From the NCBI RefSeq assembly GCF_000482545.1, contig NZ_KI519455.1, positions 1,487,247 through 1,551,246 on the forward strand: 64,000 bases of DNA, in the 5' to 3' direction. Both the position numbers and the translations under genes were made by a program. Positions within the stretch are counted from its first letter, which is position 1. Every line of letters begins with the position of its first letter. Origin of the DNA: Arthrobacter sp. 35W. GTDB lineage: Bacteria > Actinomycetota > Actinomycetes > Actinomycetales > Micrococcaceae. Shown here one piece after another: positions 1-8,653 of this stretch. The notes below the pieces were generated by a model. That model was given only the letters and a program-made list of their open reading frames with translations, made no database searches and was not told where the DNA came from.

Positions 1-1
1 C

Positions 2-337
2 AACAGTTGGGTGCTGGTGAAGATCGGCGGGCGTCCGGAATCCAGCTTCTGGCTCCAATTCATTCCCTATGCCGGCATCTATTGGGCGATTCTGTCGCTG
101 AACAATGTGGCCAAATCCTTCGGCAAGGACGCCGGCTACACGGTGGGGCTGGTGTTCCTGCCGTGGGTCTTTGCGTCGATGCTGTCCTTTGGCGAGGCCA
201 GGTATCTGGGCCCCAGCTACGTCGACCCCAACCGGTTCCAGGGAGGCTACCCTCCGCAATACGGACAGCCGCAGCAGTATGGCCAGCAGTACCCGCAGCA
301 GTACGGGCAACAGCCGCCCATCCCGCCCGCACAGTAG
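2..337 (+). CDS. C-terminal part of DUF5684-type membrane protein (partial)
   Basis: Only the last 111 residues are present, because the gene begins before the window. They hold a GRPESSFWLQFIPY segment, two hydrophobic helices and a FGKDAGYTVGLVFLPWVF stretch. This arrangement is typical of the small actinobacterial DUF5684 membrane family, whose function is unknown. The tail is a low-complexity cytoplasmic or surface segment of PQQYGQ repeats. The family call rests on pattern recall and is moderately sure; no function can be given. Confidence 0.6.
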   Translation, partial: NSWVLVKIGGRPESSFWLQFIPYAGIYWAILSLNNVAKSFGKDAGYTVGLVFLPWVFASMLSFGEARYLGPSYVDPNRFQGGYPPQYGQPQQYGQQYPQQYGQQPPIPPAQ

Positions 338-399
338 AACCCGTGGAACCCCGGCCCGGACTCTGGCGCAGCCCCCACGCCCGGTCCTAGGCTGGGGCC

Positions 400-1080
400 A
401 TGAGCGATCACCCTGCGGAACCGGGCTGGATTGGTGTGGAGCGTTTCCTGTCGGAGACCCTGGTCAAGCCCGATGCGGCCTTGAAGGCGGCGGTGTCCAC
501 GGCTAAGGCCGCGGGGATGCCGGCCATTGAGGTGGCCCCGACGGCGGGCAAGCTGCTGATGCTGCTGGCACGGATTTCCGGTGCCCGGCGGGTGTTGGAG
601 ATCGGCACGCTGGCCGGGTTCAGCACCATCTGGCTGGCCCGGGGGATGGCCGACGGCGGAACGCTGGTGACGTGCGAGTACCTCCCCGAGCACGCCGCCG
701 TCGCCCGGAAGAACATCGACGGCGCCGGGCTCGCCGTGGACGTGGACATCCGCGTGGGTCCGGCTTTGGATACACTGCCGCTGCTGGCCGGCGGCGAACC
801 CTTTGATCTGGTGTTCATCGACGCGGACAAGGCCAACAACATCCACTACCTCGAATGGGCCGTCAAACTTTCCCGTCCCGGCACCCTGATCGTGGTGGAC
901 AACGTCGTCTGGGACGGGCGCATCATCCACGACGAGTCCCTGGCGGACCCGGCACAGGATGCTGCCGCCATCCGTGCCTCGTTGGAGTTCATCGGCAGCC
1001 ACCCGCGGCTGGAGGCCACGGCCATCCAGACCGTGGGCGCCAAGGGCTGGGATGGGTTCGCGCTGGCCCTGGTCCGGTAG
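400..1080 (+). CDS. SAM-dependent O-methyltransferase (class I, metal dependent)
   Basis: The 226-residue protein has the usual length for the COMT/CCoAOMT-like family (Methyltransf_3). Motif I is EIGTLAG at residues 67-73. The metal and substrate positions expected in this family are present: Asp141 in IDADK and Asp167-Asn168 in VDNVVWDG. It should transfer a methyl group from S-adenosylmethionine to a hydroxyl, probably of a catechol-like or other small acceptor; the acceptor cannot be read from the sequence. It stands alone on the plus strand, about 60 bases after the upstream membrane protein gene. Confidence 0.85.
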   Translation: MSDHPAEPGWIGVERFLSETLVKPDAALKAAVSTAKAAGMPAIEVAPTAGKLLMLLARISGARRVLEIGTLAGFSTIWLARGMADGGTLVTCEYLPEHAAVARKNIDGAGLAVDVDIRVGPALDTLPLLAGGEPFDLVFIDADKANNIHYLEWAVKLSRPGTLIVVDNVVWDGRIIHDESLADPAQDAAAIRASLEFIGSHPRLEATAIQTVGAKGWDGFALALVR

Positions 1081-1182
1081 CCGGCCATGGCCCGCGCTGG
1101 CGTAGCCTGAAAGCATGACACCGTTCCCCCTCCCAGGTTCCGCCGCGCCCGAATTGTCCGCTGCCATGCGGGTGTGCGCCTG

Positions 1183-2055
1183 ATGGGCCGGCAGCGGGCA
1201 CCCAAGGATGCCGCCCCGGATGAGGCCTCGACCGCCGCCAACGGCCCGGTGGCCGGCAGCTACCCGATCGACACCGGATCCGCTGAACTGGTGCGCGACG
1301 GCGACAATCCCACCGGCTGGCTGTTGAAGCTCAACGGAGTGCAGAGTTCGCATGTGGATCTGGCCGATCCGCTGCGCCTGGATTTTGAATACATGCGCTG
1401 GATCATGGCCCTGGTGGAAAGCCAGTGGCCGCAGGACGCCAAGCTGCGCTCGCTGCATCTAGGCGGGGCGGCCTGCTCCATGGCCCGGTACATGGTGGCC
1501 CGGTTCCCCGCCTCGCGCAATGTGGTGGTGGAGATCGACGGGAAGCTGGCCGACTATGTCCGCGGCTGGTTCGACCTGCCCCGGGCGCCGCTGCTGAAGA
1601 TCCGCGTGGGGGAGGCCCGCGCCGTCACCGAGTCCCTGACGGAGGACAGCCGGGACCTCATCATCCGGGATGTCTTTGCGGGGCCCCTCACGCCTCAGGC
1701 GCTGACGACGGCGGAGTTCACCGCCCATGTCCGCCGGGTGCTGGCGCCGGGCGGGGTCTACGCCGTCAACTGCGGGGACGCGCCGTCGTTGGCCACAGCC
1801 CGCCGGGAGGCAGCCACCATTGCCGCGGCCTTTCCGCACACCGCGATCATTGCCGATCCGCCGATGCTCAAGGGCCGCCGGTACGGCAACATCATCATTG
1901 CCGGCTCCGATGTCCCGCTCGGCATGGACCCCTCGCTGCCCCGCGTCCTGCTGGGCGGGGCGATGCCCGCCCAGCTCTGGGACGACGCCAAGGTGCGCCA
2001 GTTCGCGGCGAACGCTCCGCTGCTGCTGGACCCGGCTCCTGTCGAGGTGGACTAG
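1183..2055 (+). CDS. Spermidine synthase-like methyltransferase-fold protein
   Basis: About 290 residues. The SAM-binding type Rossmann core is visible as [17 protein letters not shown] and [17 protein letters not shown], followed by the [10 protein letters not shown] segment that is typical of the spermidine/spermine synthase superfamily. Many actinobacteria carry such stand-alone proteins (annotated as spermidine synthase-like or fused MFS/spermidine synthase) without proven polyamine synthesis, so the substrate is left open. A GTG at 1174 would add three residues; no strong ribosome site decides between them. Its stop codon overlaps the stop of the convergent permease gene in a shared CTAG at 2052-2055. 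Confidence 0.7.
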   Translation: MGRQRAPKDAAPDEASTAANGPVAGSYPIDTGSAELVRDGDNPTGWLLKLNGVQSSHVDLADPLRLDFEYMRWIMALVESQWPQDAKLRSLHLGGAACSMARYMVARFPASRNVVVEIDGKLADYVRGWFDLPRAPLLKIRVGEARAVTESLTEDSRDLIIRDVFAGPLTPQALTTAEFTAHVRRVLAPGGVYAVNCGDAPSLATARREAATIAAAFPHTAIIADPPMLKGRRYGNIIIAGSDVPLGMDPSLPRVLLGGAMPAQLWDDAKVRQFAANAPLLLDPAPVEVD

Positions 2056-3524
2056 CCGGCTGAGGCTCCAGACGGCGCACCGGCCGATGCTCCGGAAACG
2101 AGCGCGTCGTCGTCGGCCGCGGACACCACGGGCAGCGGTGCCGTCTCATCAGCCAGCACCGCCCGCTCCAGGCCCTCGCCGCGGACCCACAGCTTGTAGG
2201 CGATCACCAGCAGCACCAGCCAGACGCCGCCCACCCACAGGGCCACGCTGGTGTGCTCGTCCGTGCCCAGGATGACCAGCACCAGAGCCATGAAGGCGAG
2301 GGTGGCGATGGAGGTGGCGGGCCAGAACGGGATGGGGAACGACGACGGCGCCAGCCCCTTGCGGGCGATGTCGCGCTTCATCGCCACATGCGAGGCGAGG
2401 ATCATGATCCAGACCCAGACGGTGGCGAACGTGGCGATGGAGGCAATGATGAGAAAGACGTTCTCCGGAAGCACGGCATTGAGCACCACGCCCACCAGCA
2501 GGACGCCGGTCATCATCACCACGGTCATCCAGGGGACGCCGGTGCGCGAGATCCGCCCGAAGACCGCCGGCGCATGCCCCTGCTGGGCCAGGCCGAAGAG
2601 GATCCGCCCGGCACCGAAGATGTCGGAGTTGACGGCGGAGAGGGCGGCGGTGATGACCACCGCGTTGAGGATGTGGGCGGCGGCCGGAATGCCCAGCGTG
2701 GAGAAGATCTGCACGAAGGGGCTGGTGGCACCGGTGATCTGGTCCCAGGGGGACAGGCTCATCAATACGCCCAGGGTCAGGACGTAGAACAGCAGCACGC
2801 GCACCGGAACGGTGTTGACGGCCTGCGGAATCACCGTGGCCGGATTGGCCGCCTCGCCGGCCGTGACGCCGATGGTTTCAATGCCGCCAAAGGCGAACAT
2901 CACCACGGCAAAGGCCGCCAGCAGCCCGCCAAAGCCATTGGGCATGAAGCCGCCGTGGGCCGTCAAATTGCCCAGGCCCGCCGCGCTGCCTTCAGCGCCC
3001 GTGGAGAAGCCGAACACCAGGATGGCCACGCCGCCGGCGATCATGGCGATGATGGCCACCACCTTGATCAGCGAGAACCAGAACTCCATCTCGCCAAACA
3101 CCTTGACGCTGAGCAGATTCAGCGCCGCCAGGAAGAAGATGATGGACAGCACCCAGATCCAGCCGGGCACCGCGGGGAACCAGAACCCCATGTAGATGCT
3201 GAAGGCCGTGACATCGGCGATGGCCACAATGGCCATTTCGAAAACGTACGTCCAGCCGGTGACAAAGCCGGCCAGCGGGCCCAGGTAGCGGCTGGCGTAC
3301 TGGCCGAAGGAACCGGAGACGGGGTGCCGGACGGCCATTTCGCCCAGTGCCCGCATCACGAAGAACACCGCGGCTCCGCCGATGATGTAGGCCAGCAGGA
3401 CGGCGGGGCCGGCCTTCTGGATGGCGGAGGCCGAGCCGTAGAACAATCCTGTGCCGATGGCCGAGCCGAGGGCCATGAAGCGGATGTGCCGTACGTTCAG
3501 TCCCCGGTTTAGTGCGTTGTGCAT
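2052..3524 (-). CDS. APC-family amino-acid permease (candidate histidine or proline transporter)
   Basis: A roughly 490-residue integral membrane protein with about 12 hydrophobic helices. The N-terminal [20 protein letters not shown] segment is the hallmark of the amino acid transporter (AAT) branch of the APC superfamily, and the [20 protein letters not shown] stretch resembles ProY and GABA/histidine permeases. I chose the ATG at 3524, which starts [10 protein letters not shown], because this matches the family; an upstream in-frame start at 3542 would add six residues. It lies divergently from an IclR regulator that is followed by histidine ammonia-lyase, which suggests histidine uptake. 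The substrate is inferred from context only. Confidence 0.8.
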   Translation of the reverse strand: MHNALNRGLNVRHIRFMALGSAIGTGLFYGSASAIQKAGPAVLLAYIIGGAAVFFVMRALGEMAVRHPVSGSFGQYASRYLGPLAGFVTGWTYVFEMAIVAIADVTAFSIYMGFWFPAVPGWIWVLSIIFFLAALNLLSVKVFGEMEFWFSLIKVVAIIAMIAGGVAILVFGFSTGAEGSAAGLGNLTAHGGFMPNGFGGLLAAFAVVMFAFGGIETIGVTAGEAANPATVIPQAVNTVPVRVLLFYVLTLGVLMSLSPWDQITGATSPFVQIFSTLGIPAAAHILNAVVITAALSAVNSDIFGAGRILFGLAQQGHAPAVFGRISRTGVPWMTVVMMTGVLLVGVVLNAVLPENVFLIIASIATFATVWVWIMILASHVAMKRDIARKGLAPSSFPIPFWPATSIATLAFMALVLVILGTDEHTSVALWVGGVWLVLLVIAYKLWVRGEGLERAVLADETAPLPVVSAADDDALVSGASAGAPSGASAG

Positions 3525-3643
3525 GGCGTTCCTTACCCACATGAATAACTGGTCGGGTACAAGCCCACCACTTCAGACCCGGGCGTGACCCGCATCACGG
3601 GCCTTCGCTGTCTTAGATTCCGGATTCTTCCATCAAGGATATC

Positions 3644-3663
3644 CTGTCCGGAATTTCAGACAG
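3644..3663. promoter_or_regulatory. Candidate IclR operator, copy 1 (permease/regulator intergenic region)
   Basis: The inverted repeat CTGTCCGGAATTTCAGACAG sits between the divergent permease and IclR genes. Read on the other strand it matches the site at 4560-4579 in 19 of 20 positions. A half-site-like ATTCCGGA lies just upstream at 3617-3624, and a 10-bp palindrome AGGATATCCT (3636-3645) overlaps its left edge. Two near-identical copies around a regulator gene make autoregulation plus control of the permease and hutH the simplest reading. Confidence 0.65.
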
Positions 3664-3766
3664 GAGTACGCTGATAGCGTCCCTGGGGCTGGTGGCGATG
3701 GTCCACACTAGGGACGGTATCCACACCCGTGCGGCACCGCCCGCCCGCTTCGTCGTCAGGGGCATC

Positions 3767-4567
3767 ATGACCAGCACCGCCAAAGGGTCCTCCAAGGTCC
3801 CCGCCGCAGAGAACACGCTGCGGATCCTCAAGCTGTTGGCCTCCAAGCGCGGCCCGCTGGCGGCCTCCACCATCGCCTCGGCGCTGGATCTGCCACGCTC
3901 CAGCGTCTACCACCTGCTCGGTGTCATGGAGGAGAACGGCTTTGTGCTCCATCTGGCCGAGGAGCAGCGCTACGGCCTGGGTCTGTCGGCCTTTGAGCTC
4001 AGCAGCGCCTACTCGCGCCAGGAGCCGCTGTCGCGGCTGGGCCGCCCGCTGCTGGCCGCCCTCGTGGACGGCATCGGCGAGAGTGCCCATCTGGCCGTGC
4101 TCCACGGCCGGGACGTTTTGTACATCGTGGAGGAGCGCGCCAAGAACCGCCCCTCGCTGGTGACCGATGTGGGCGTGCGGCTGCCCAGCCACCTGACGGC
4201 CACGGGCCGGGCGATCCTGGCAGCCCTGCCCAAATCCCAGGTCCGGGCGCTCTACCCCAATGCCGCGGCGTTCACCTCCCTGGCGGAGATGGAAGCGCCC
4301 ATCCTGAAGTACTCCACGCTGTCCTCCCACCTGGACCAGGTGCGCCAGCGCGGCTACGCCACCGAGAACGGTGAGATCACCCCCGGCTTCGGCTCCGTGG
4401 CCGCGCCGGTCCGCGACCATCTGGGGTGGCCGACGGCGGCTGTCGCCGTGACCTTCCTGGCCGAGAAAGTGCCTGCCGAGGAGTGGCCGGCGCTGGCCAA
4501 GCGGGTGCAAAAGGTGGCGGCCGAGCTCTCCGTGCGCCTCTACGGGCGGGCCGGCCAGGCTGTCTGA
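3767..4567 (+). CDS. IclR-family transcriptional regulator (candidate histidine-utilisation regulator)
   Basis: 266 residues from the ATG at 3767, which has AGGGG a few bases upstream; an in-frame ATG at 3692 would add 25 residues with no family match. The N-terminus carries the winged helix-turn-helix of IclR proteins (AENTLRILKLLASKRGPLAA and LPRSSVYHLLGVME, residues about 15-65). It is followed by the IclR effector domain with ATGRAILAALP and a C-terminal GFGSVAAPVRD. It sits between a divergent permease and hutH. The same inverted repeat occurs upstream of the gene and across its own stop codon, so it probably regulates itself, the permease and hutH. The effector is unknown; a histidine-pathway metabolite such as urocanate is an inference. 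Confidence 0.85.
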   Translation: MTSTAKGSSKVPAAENTLRILKLLASKRGPLAASTIASALDLPRSSVYHLLGVMEENGFVLHLAEEQRYGLGLSAFELSSAYSRQEPLSRLGRPLLAALVDGIGESAHLAVLHGRDVLYIVEERAKNRPSLVTDVGVRLPSHLTATGRAILAALPKSQVRALYPNAAAFTSLAEMEAPILKYSTLSSHLDQVRQRGYATENGEITPGFGSVAAPVRDHLGWPTAAVAVTFLAEKVPAEEWPALAKRVQKVAAELSVRLYGRAGQAV

Positions 4568-4579
4568 AATACCGGACAG
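4560..4579. promoter_or_regulatory. Candidate IclR operator, copy 2 (overlaps IclR stop codon, upstream of hutH)
   Basis: The inverted repeat CTGTCTGAAATACCGGACAG contains the TGA stop of the IclR gene and lies about 90 bases before the hutH start. It is the reverse complement of the 3644-3663 site with one difference. That the stop codon and last sense codon are built into a conserved operator is notable, and it places hutH under the same control as the permease. Confidence 0.65.
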
Positions 4580-4669
4580 CGACGTTCCGTAGGGCCTGTG
4601 GAAGACGGTTTCGAGGGGCTTTAGTGGAGGTAGGAACACTTTCACTCTTCGTTACAGTCAGGATCCGCA

Positions 4670-6250
4670 ATGCGCACCATCACCCTCTCCTCCTCGGGCA
4701 CCACGGCCGAGGACGTTCTCGCCGTCGCACGCCACGACGCCACGGTGGTCCTCAGCGAGGAGGCGCTGGCCACCGTCGCCAAGGTGCGCGCCCACATCGA
4801 TGAACTCGCCGTCTCCGACACCCCGGCCTACGGCATCTCCACCGGCTTCGGGGCGCTGGCCAACCGCCACATCCCCACCGATCTGCGCACGCAGCTGCAG
4901 AAGTCCCTGATCCGCAGCCACGCCGCCGGCATGGGCCCGGCCGTGGAGCGCGAGGTGGTGCGCGCGCTGATGTTCCTGCGCGCCAAGACCCTCGCCAGCG
5001 GCCGCACCGGCGTGCGCCCCGTCGTCGTACAGACCATGGTGGACCTGCTCAACGCCGGCATCACCCCGGTGGTGCGCGAGTTCGGCTCGCTCGGCTGCTC
5101 CGGCGACCTGGCGCCGCTCTCGCACTGCGCCCTGGTGCTGATGGGCGAGGGCGAGGCCACCGGCCCAGACGGCGCCCTGTATGGGGGGAGCAACAGTGGC
5201 AGCGGCCGCCCGGTCGCCGAGCTGCTGGCCAGCGCCGGCATCGAGCCGATCGTCCTCGCCGAGAAAGAAGGCCTGGCGCTGGTCAACGGCACCGACGGCA
5301 TGCTGGGCATGCTGCTGATGGCCATCGCCGATCTGCGCCAGCTCTTCACGACGGCGGACATCACCGCCGCCCTGAGCGTGGAGGGCCTGCTGGGCACCGA
5401 CCAGGTGTTCCTGCCCGAGCTGCACGGCGCGCTGCGCCCGCACCCGGGCCAGGCCGCCAGCGCCGACAACATGCTGCGCGTGCTCTCCAACTCGCCCATC
5501 GTGGCCTCGCACCGCGAGGGCGACACCCGCGTGCAGGATGCCTACTCGCTGCGCTGCGCCCCGCAGGTGGCCGGTGCCGCCCGCGACACCCTGGACCACG
5601 CCAACCTCGTGGCCACCCGCGAACTGGCCGCCGCCATCGACAACCCGGTGGTGCTGCCGGACGGCCGCGTGAGCTCCAATGGCAACTTCCACGGTGCCCC
5701 GGTGGCCTATGTGCTGGACTTCCTGGCCATCGTGGCCGCGGATCTGGCCTCCATCGCCGAGCGCCGCACCGACCGCATGCTGGACCCGGCCCGCAGCCAC
5801 GGCCTGCCCGCCTTCCTGGCCGGGGACCCCGGCGTCGACTCCGGTCTGATGATCGCCCAGTACACCCAGGCCGGGCTGGTCTCGGACTCCAAGCGTCTGG
5901 CCGTGCCGGCGTCGGTGGATTCCATTCCCAGCTCCGCCATGCAGGAGGACCACGTGTCCATGGGCTGGCACGCCGCCCGCAAGCTGCGCCGCGCGGTGGA
6001 GAACCTGCGCCGCGTGCTGGCCATCGAGCTGGTCACCGCTTCGCGTGCCATCGACATCCGCTGCGCGCTGTCCGACGGCGTGCTGACCCCCGGCCCGGCC
6101 GGCGCCGCGGTGATCAAGGTCCTGCGCGCCTCCGTGCAGGGGCCGGGCACGGACCGCTTCCTCTCCCCGGAGCTGGAGGAAGCGGACCGCCTCGTGGCCT
6201 CCGGCGCCATCCGCGCCGCCGCCGAATCCGCCGTCGGCCCGCTGAACTAG
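4670..6250 (+). CDS. hutH: Histidine ammonia-lyase
   Basis: 526 residues, the normal length for HAL, which removes ammonia from L-histidine to give trans-urocanate, the first step of histidine breakdown. The catalytic Tyr54 lies in TPAYGISTGFGAL. The MIO prosthetic group would form around Ser144 in GSLGCSGDLAPLSH, so the tripeptide is Cys-Ser-Gly rather than Ala-Ser-Gly. I recall this variant from actinobacterial HALs, so it is probably active. The QxxxS-type YTQAGLVSDSK and SSAMQEDHVSMG motifs are also typical. It starts at ATG with AGGAT ahead, directly downstream of the IclR regulator and its second operator. hutG lies 5 kb away; hutU and hutI are absent from the window. Confidence 0.95.
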   Translation: MRTITLSSSGTTAEDVLAVARHDATVVLSEEALATVAKVRAHIDELAVSDTPAYGISTGFGALANRHIPTDLRTQLQKSLIRSHAAGMGPAVEREVVRALMFLRAKTLASGRTGVRPVVVQTMVDLLNAGITPVVREFGSLGCSGDLAPLSHCALVLMGEGEATGPDGALYGGSNSGSGRPVAELLASAGIEPIVLAEKEGLALVNGTDGMLGMLLMAIADLRQLFTTADITAALSVEGLLGTDQVFLPELHGALRPHPGQAASADNMLRVLSNSPIVASHREGDTRVQDAYSLRCAPQVAGAARDTLDHANLVATRELAAAIDNPVVLPDGRVSSNGNFHGAPVAYVLDFLAIVAADLASIAERRTDRMLDPARSHGLPAFLAGDPGVDSGLMIAQYTQAGLVSDSKRLAVPASVDSIPSSAMQEDHVSMGWHAARKLRRAVENLRRVLAIELVTASRAIDIRCALSDGVLTPGPAGAAVIKVLRASVQGPGTDRFLSPELEEADRLVASGAIRAAAESAVGPLN

Positions 6251-6262
6251 CCCCGCCCCGCC

Positions 6263-6331
6263 AAAATCGCGCCTCTTCGTAATTTTCGCGTCGGATCACC
6301 CGGCGCGGAAATTACGAGGGGGCGCGATTTT
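6263..6331. repeat. Long hairpin, AAAATCGCGCC family, copy 1 (after hutH)
   Basis: Two 28-nt arms (6263-6290 and 6304-6331) start AAAATCGCGCC and pair around a 13-nt loop. The only three unpaired DNA positions are T opposite G, which are G-U pairs in plus-strand RNA, so the stem is continuous as RNA. A T-run (6328-6331) ends it. It probably terminates hutH transcription. A second member of the same family lies at 11317-11385. Confidence 0.75.
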
Positions 6332-6367
6332 CATCTGGCCCCCGCATCGGCCCCATTCTCAATCTGC

Positions 6368-6382
6368 GGGAATCGCATTCTC
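6368..6382. promoter_or_regulatory. Possible operator upstream of the ureide cluster
   Basis: GGGAATCGCATTCTC is a short imperfect inverted repeat (GAAT-cgc-ATTC core) about 30 bases before the cyclic amidohydrolase start. A CATTCTCA octamer occurs both inside it and about 20 bases upstream. It could bind the second IclR regulator encoded in the cluster. The evidence is only position and weak symmetry. Confidence 0.25.
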
Positions 6383-6413
6383 ACTACCGTGTGGTCTGGA
6401 TCATGCTGAATGC

Positions 6414-7775
6414 ATGAATGAAACACACATCGATTTGGTCGTCACCGGACTGGTCCAGGATGGCCAGGACTGGGTCCGCAAGGACGTCCACGTTCTCGAT
6501 GGCCGCATTGCCGCCGTCACCGCCCCGGCCGGGGAATCCACCCCCGCCCGGCGGCGCATCGACACCAAGGATGCCTACCTGCTCCCCGGCATGGTGGACG
6601 CCCACGTCCACTCGCTGTCCCACCCGGGCGAGGGCATTGCCGCCTCCACCCGCTCCGCCGCGGCCGGTGGCGTCACCACCATCGTGGAAATGCCCTTCGA
6701 CCTGACCGGTCCGATCAACTCCACCGACCGCCTCGCCGCCAAGCGCGAACTGGCCGAGAAGGAGGCGTTCGTCGACGTCGCGCTGCTGGGGACCCTGGCG
6801 CCCGACGGCGGCTGGCGCTCCGCCGAGGCCCTGGCCCAGGCCGGCGCCGTCGGCTTCAAGGTGTCCCTCTTCGACACCGATGCCAACCGCTTCCCGAGGA
6901 TCACCGATGCTGAACTGCGCAACGTCATGGCCGCCACGGCCGGCGCCGGCCGGACCGTCGCAGTGCACGCGGAAAACAACGAGATTGTCCAGGCCATGCT
7001 GGCTGCCGAGCGCGAGCAGAACCCCTTCGACCCCAAGGCCCATGTGCGCTCCCGCCCGCCGGTCAGCGAGACCATGGGTGTGCTCACCGCGCTGGAGATC
7101 GCCTTTGAGCAGAAGGCCCGGCTGCACCTGTGCCACCTGAGCCTGCCGCGCTCCGTGGACCTGGTCCAGTGGTACAAGTCCCAGGGCCTTGATGCCACGC
7201 TGGAAACCTGCCCGCACTACCTGACGTTCACCGAGGACGACCACGACGCGCAAAAGGGCCGGTTGAAGATCAACCCGCCGCTGCGCAAGAGTGCGGACCG
7301 CGAGGGCATGTGGGAGCGCATCGGCTCCGGAGCCATCGACATCGTCTCCTCGGACCACGCGCCGTGGCCCACGGAATACAAGGACCACGAGGGCATCTTC
7401 GCCAACCACTCCGGCGCCCCCGGCGTCCAGACCTCTATGGCGATCACGCTGTCGGCGGCCCTGGACCGCGGCCGCGATGAATTCACCGCCGCAGTGCGCA
7501 GCCTGACCGAGGCCCCGGCCGAACGCTTCGGCCTGGCCGGCACCAAGGGCCGCATCGCCGTCGGCTACGACGCCGATTTCGCCGTCTTCGATCCGGCCTC
7601 CGGCTGGGACATCGACGAGTCCGATATGTACTCCAACGCCGGGTGGACCCCCTACCAGGGAATGGCCACCAGCGGACGCGTGACCATGACCATCTCGCGC
7701 GGTACCGTCGTGTGGGATGGCAGCGAACTGCTCGGCGAACTTGGCCGGGGCGTCGTCGTCGGTGCCTCGTCCTAG
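6414..7775 (+). CDS. Cyclic amidohydrolase, allantoinase/hydantoinase family
   Basis: 453 residues with the complete amidohydrolase metal site: His64-x-His66 in DAHVHS, the lysine that is carbamylated in this family (Lys149 in GAVGFKVS), His185 in VHAENN, His241 in CHLS and Asp314 in SSDHAPWP. It would open a cyclic ureide ring: allantoin to allantoate, or a 5-substituted hydantoin to its N-carbamoyl amino acid. The IVEMPF and VHAENNEIVQAM segments resemble Arthrobacter HyuH and allantoinases alike. It heads a plus-strand group with an IclR regulator, an M20 amidohydrolase and an MFS transporter. Which ring is the true substrate cannot be decided here; allantoin is the commoner role. Confidence 0.85.
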   Translation: MNETHIDLVVTGLVQDGQDWVRKDVHVLDGRIAAVTAPAGESTPARRRIDTKDAYLLPGMVDAHVHSLSHPGEGIAASTRSAAAGGVTTIVEMPFDLTGPINSTDRLAAKRELAEKEAFVDVALLGTLAPDGGWRSAEALAQAGAVGFKVSLFDTDANRFPRITDAELRNVMAATAGAGRTVAVHAENNEIVQAMLAAEREQNPFDPKAHVRSRPPVSETMGVLTALEIAFEQKARLHLCHLSLPRSVDLVQWYKSQGLDATLETCPHYLTFTEDDHDAQKGRLKINPPLRKSADREGMWERIGSGAIDIVSSDHAPWPTEYKDHEGIFANHSGAPGVQTSMAITLSAALDRGRDEFTAAVRSLTEAPAERFGLAGTKGRIAVGYDADFAVFDPASGWDIDESDMYSNAGWTPYQGMATSGRVTMTISRGTVVWDGSELLGELGRGVVVGASS

Positions 7776-7808
7776 CGGGCGCGGCCGCGCGAAAGGGAAG
7801 GTGTTCCG

Positions 7809-8576
7809 ATGAGCCTGGCATCACTGCAACGGGGTTTGGACATGCTCGCCCTGCTGAACAGCAACGGTCCGATGCGGGTGGACCAGATGGCCGTCGAACT
7901 GGACATCCCGCTCTCCACGGCCTACCGCTACGTGAAGCTGTTCAAGGACTCCAACTTCCTCTTTGAAATCGACGGGGTGTACTCGCCGGGCCTGATGATC
8001 TCAAGCCGGGACGAGCAATCGCAGAAGCAGCACCTCGTCGAAATGGCCGGGCCCGTCATGGCCAGGCTGCAGAAGGCCACCGCCGAGACGGTCATCCTCA
8101 CCGTCCGGGTCCAGTCCGCGGCCCTGTGCCTGGAGCGGCTGCCGGCCCGCCGGAGCGACACACTGTCCTTCTACCGCGGGTCGGTGCGCCCGCTCTACGC
8201 CGGGGCCAGTGCGACGGCGCTGCTCGCCTACGCGCCCACCGAGGTGATCACCTCGGTGCGCAGCGGATCGCTGCGCCGGTTCACGGCCCTGACGCCGACG
8301 GCGGAGCGGCTGGGCCAGATCCTGCCGGCGATCCGTTCGCAGGGCTACGCGGTCAGTGAGGGGGAGGTTGACCCCTTCATGGTGGCGGTGGCGGCCCCGG
8401 TGTTCCGGCACGGGCACTGCATCTGCGCCCTGACGGTGGCCGGACGGCAAAGCTCGCTCTCGGGCGAGCGGCTCGACGACTTTGTGGTCATGGTCCGCGA
8501 CGCGGCCAAGGAACTAAGCACCGCCCTGGATTCCGACGCCGGCAGCGGCGCCTGGATGACGGAAGAAGGCTGGTAG
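7809..8576 (+). CDS. IclR-family transcriptional regulator (ureide cluster)
   Basis: 255 residues from an ATG preceded by AAAGGGAAGG. The N-terminal helix-turn-helix (SLASLQRGLDMLALLNSNGP, then MAVELDIPLSTAYRYVKLF) and the C-terminal effector domain with GASATALLAYAP and SEGEVDPFMVAVAAPVF place it in the IclR family. It lies 33 bases after the cyclic amidohydrolase and 77 before the M20 amidohydrolase, in the same direction, so it is probably the local regulator of ring opening and ureide hydrolysis. It is only distantly like the IclR protein at 3767-4567. Confidence 0.85.
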   Translation: MSLASLQRGLDMLALLNSNGPMRVDQMAVELDIPLSTAYRYVKLFKDSNFLFEIDGVYSPGLMISSRDEQSQKQHLVEMAGPVMARLQKATAETVILTVRVQSAALCLERLPARRSDTLSFYRGSVRPLYAGASATALLAYAPTEVITSVRSGSLRRFTALTPTAERLGQILPAIRSQGYAVSEGEVDPFMVAVAAPVFRHGHCICALTVAGRQSSLSGERLDDFVVMVRDAAKELSTALDSDAGSGAWMTEEGW

Positions 8577-8653
8577 CAGCCGCCGGCACCCCGGGAAACG
8601 CTCCTGGACGCTGCCGGAGGCAATCCGGCACAACGACAGAATTGGAAAGAATC

